Positions 62,327-64,000 of a DNA stretch of 64,000 nucleotides are shown here, piece by piece. The first letter of the stretch is position 1; every line of letters begins with the position of its first letter. Source of the stretch: Bugula neritina. Lineage: Eukaryota; Bryozoa; Gymnolaemata; Cheilostomatida; Bugulidae. The DNA lies in the NCBI GenBank assembly GCA_964035545.1, contig OZ037771.1:5574628-5638627 (forward strand), written 5' to 3'. A program made the translations under genes and the position numbers. The notes beneath the pieces are model-generated. The model ran no database searches and was not told the DNA's origin. It worked only from the letters and a program-made list of their open reading frames with translations.

Positions 62327-64000
62327 TTATTCATGCATATGCTGGCAGGGTACAAACGATGTTTTCTCTCTACCTAATGAGTTGAATAACTCATAAATAG
62401 GTTGACTGGCTGACAGCTCCATAATAAACTCCTGCACAAAAGCTTTCAAGCTGCCATCTAGCTCCGGGTGAAGCCCTGTTGGCCAACATATGTGTTTCTT
62501 TTGAAAAATAATGTCAGTGAGAAGTTTTGGAAGATGATCCAGTTGGGAAACGCAGTTGATACCAACTGTGACAACCAGTACCTCACTCGCTGGCTTCAAT
62601 TTAATCAATTCAAACTCAAATTTAGTTACATCATCCTTCATGTAGTCTGGTGTGACAAAGATCACAGCTTTCTCACTTTGAGCTATGAGCTTGGCTGTTA
62701 CTGTCTTTAGCAATTGATTCGGTGATGCGGTGGTTGTGCTTGATGTAATTGTGATACTATCTTCAGAAAACTCTACTTCTTCTATTAGACCTGCAAATTT
62801 CAAATTATCGTGAGTAATAGAAAGTTGTGGCTGTATATATGAATTACTATTAATATTTAATATACATATAGTATACATTAATACATACATATACATTAAT
62901 ACATTATAGTATTTATATATTCTCTCTGTTGTATTCAATATTTGCAGCTGCGTAATTTATGTTGAATTATTTTAAGAGAATAGCTAAAGTTAGATTTACT
63001 AGTAAATGATTTGCATATGCAAATAACTAGTATATTATAACATACTCACGGGCCACATGGTTAGAAATCAGTGCAGTGTGACTTGCATAAACTGGAAAGT
63101 CTTTGTCCAGGGTGTTGAAGACACTTACAGGATCAGATCGTCTCATATTGTTGTAGTGGTGGTGAAATGCACACAGTCTATATATAACACGATGGCGGAA
63201 AACATAGAGAAGTATAACAATGATAGCAGCTATTACAGAAAACGAAATGATTAAAATGAGGTTTTTCTGTGAAATTTCTCTTGTCCCGGTAAAGCTATAA
63301 GGTTTTTCAACTTTACGTGAGATGACTGATGTCGTCGGATTGTTGTATTTATGACGTGTTGTTTTCATCACAGATGTTTCCTTGCGTAGAAAAGCAAAAT
63401 AATTGTTATCTCCCGTTGTTGTTAATGGGGCAAATGTTGTAGAGTCAGAACTTTCGCTTTTATAATCAAAGTTTTGTCGCAGAGTTTTTGGAAGAATTTT
63501 AGATAAAATAAAACTATTGTGCTGGTCACGGGTTGAGGAACTATTATCTTTAGTAGAATAATATTTATCGTAAAATGCGACGATAGTCTCGTTTGCATGC
63601 AGGCACTTCAGATTCTTTACACAAATGACTGCTGGAGATGTTAACAACCAATTAATGTATTCTAAAGTATTCGAGTTGTTTCTTTCACAATAAATTTTAT
63701 TGTTTGTAAGATCAACAGTAAAGCCGTTTTGAAGATGTTGGATATCAAGCTCTTTACGAAATTTCTTTTCAACGTAATGAATGTTATTGCCCTGCAAGTT
63801 AAGATGTTGCAAGTTAGAATTCATGGTTATGGTGGCGTTCCAATTAGAAAGTCCATTGGCATGGAGATCCAGATACGTTAAGTTTGGATGATGTGAGAAA
63901 AAGTCAGCATCTAACAGATATGAAAGACTTTCCTTCTGGTTTCCAAGATAGAGCTTCTCAAGTGAAGATACAAAATTACTTTGCACTACTTCAGATTTTT
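62327..64000 (-). CDS. Type B Toll-like receptor B6, 3' part
   Basis: Two exons visible; the gene continues off the right edge. The long exon (63050 to beyond 64000) encodes the last LRRs, a C-terminal cap (CERNNSN...W...C), a Ser/Thr-rich stalk of about 110 residues absent in type A, a transmembrane helix (LILIISFSVIAAIIVILLYV), a basic juxtamembrane segment and TIR box 1 (VYASHTALI). The TIR exon (62327-62790) joins in phase 1 as in type A. It has VIFVTPDYMKDD, FEFEL and HICWP, but the BB-loop PG is replaced (TASPNQ), and the C-terminus is about 30 residues longer. The TIR core is nearly identical to type A at the DNA level while both ends are diverged. It is the only type B gene here without visible lesions. 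Ligand unknown. Confidence 0.85.

Noticed and set aside
62327-62938. B6 last exon starting at the ATG at 62938
   Set aside because: The first about 50 codons are intron; a TTTGCAG acceptor at 62790 and phase 1 match the other genes.

Overview
The window is nuclear DNA of an animal, most likely an invertebrate. It is AT-rich, has multi-exon genes with GT-AG introns, long CA/TG microsatellites, LTR retrotransposons and a MITE. Its genes are Toll-like receptors (TLRs): signal peptide, N-terminal cysteine cap, leucine-rich repeats (LRRs), C-terminal cap, transmembrane helix and TIR domain. The species cannot be named from sequence alone. Nothing bacterial is present.

All receptor genes lie on the minus strand in a head-to-tail array. 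The main type (type A) has five coding exons of conserved length and phase: signal peptide (84 nt in most copies, phase 0), cap plus first LRRs (368 nt), a short LRR exon (155 nt), one long exon (about 1.86-1.89 kb: most LRRs, C-terminal cap, transmembrane helix, TIR box 1), and a TIR exon (about 400-460 nt). A1 (3320-8634), A2 (16497-22543) and A3 (33031-39200) look intact. A4 (48863-54260) carries two in-frame nonsense codons. A5 (56303-61472) has lost its TIR exon to a deletion. A more diverged type B gene runs off the right edge (62327-64000). Type B exons also open the window (1-365), and decayed type B remnants sit upstream of A1, A2 and A3. The ancestral duplicated unit was therefore probably a two-gene block, B followed by A in transcription order. 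The A1-to-A2 and A2-to-A3 periods are about 13.2 kb and 16.5 kb, the latter including a 2.7-kb retrotransposon.

The intergenic blocks are shared between units. They carry decayed Ty3/Gypsy integrase tails (13050, 26966, trace at 47900), a candidate solo LTR (15105, 28973), an orphan signal-peptide-like exon (1671, 12047, 25927), and one young LTR element inserted only in the A2-A3 interval (29780-32442: identical 128-bp LTRs, 5-bp target duplication, tRNA-Ser-type primer site, gag-protease ORF without reverse transcriptase or integrase). A tRNA-like sequence lies in intron 3 of A2, A3 and A5, and long CA/TG arrays lie in introns.

The receptors presumably form a family of innate-immune surface receptors diversifying by tandem duplication, gene conversion and loss. 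The most notable points are the alternating A/B history, the TIR-less receptor A5, the double-nonsense A4, sharp conversion boundaries in A4 and B6, a short hypervariable ectodomain patch, and the gag-protease-only retroelement.
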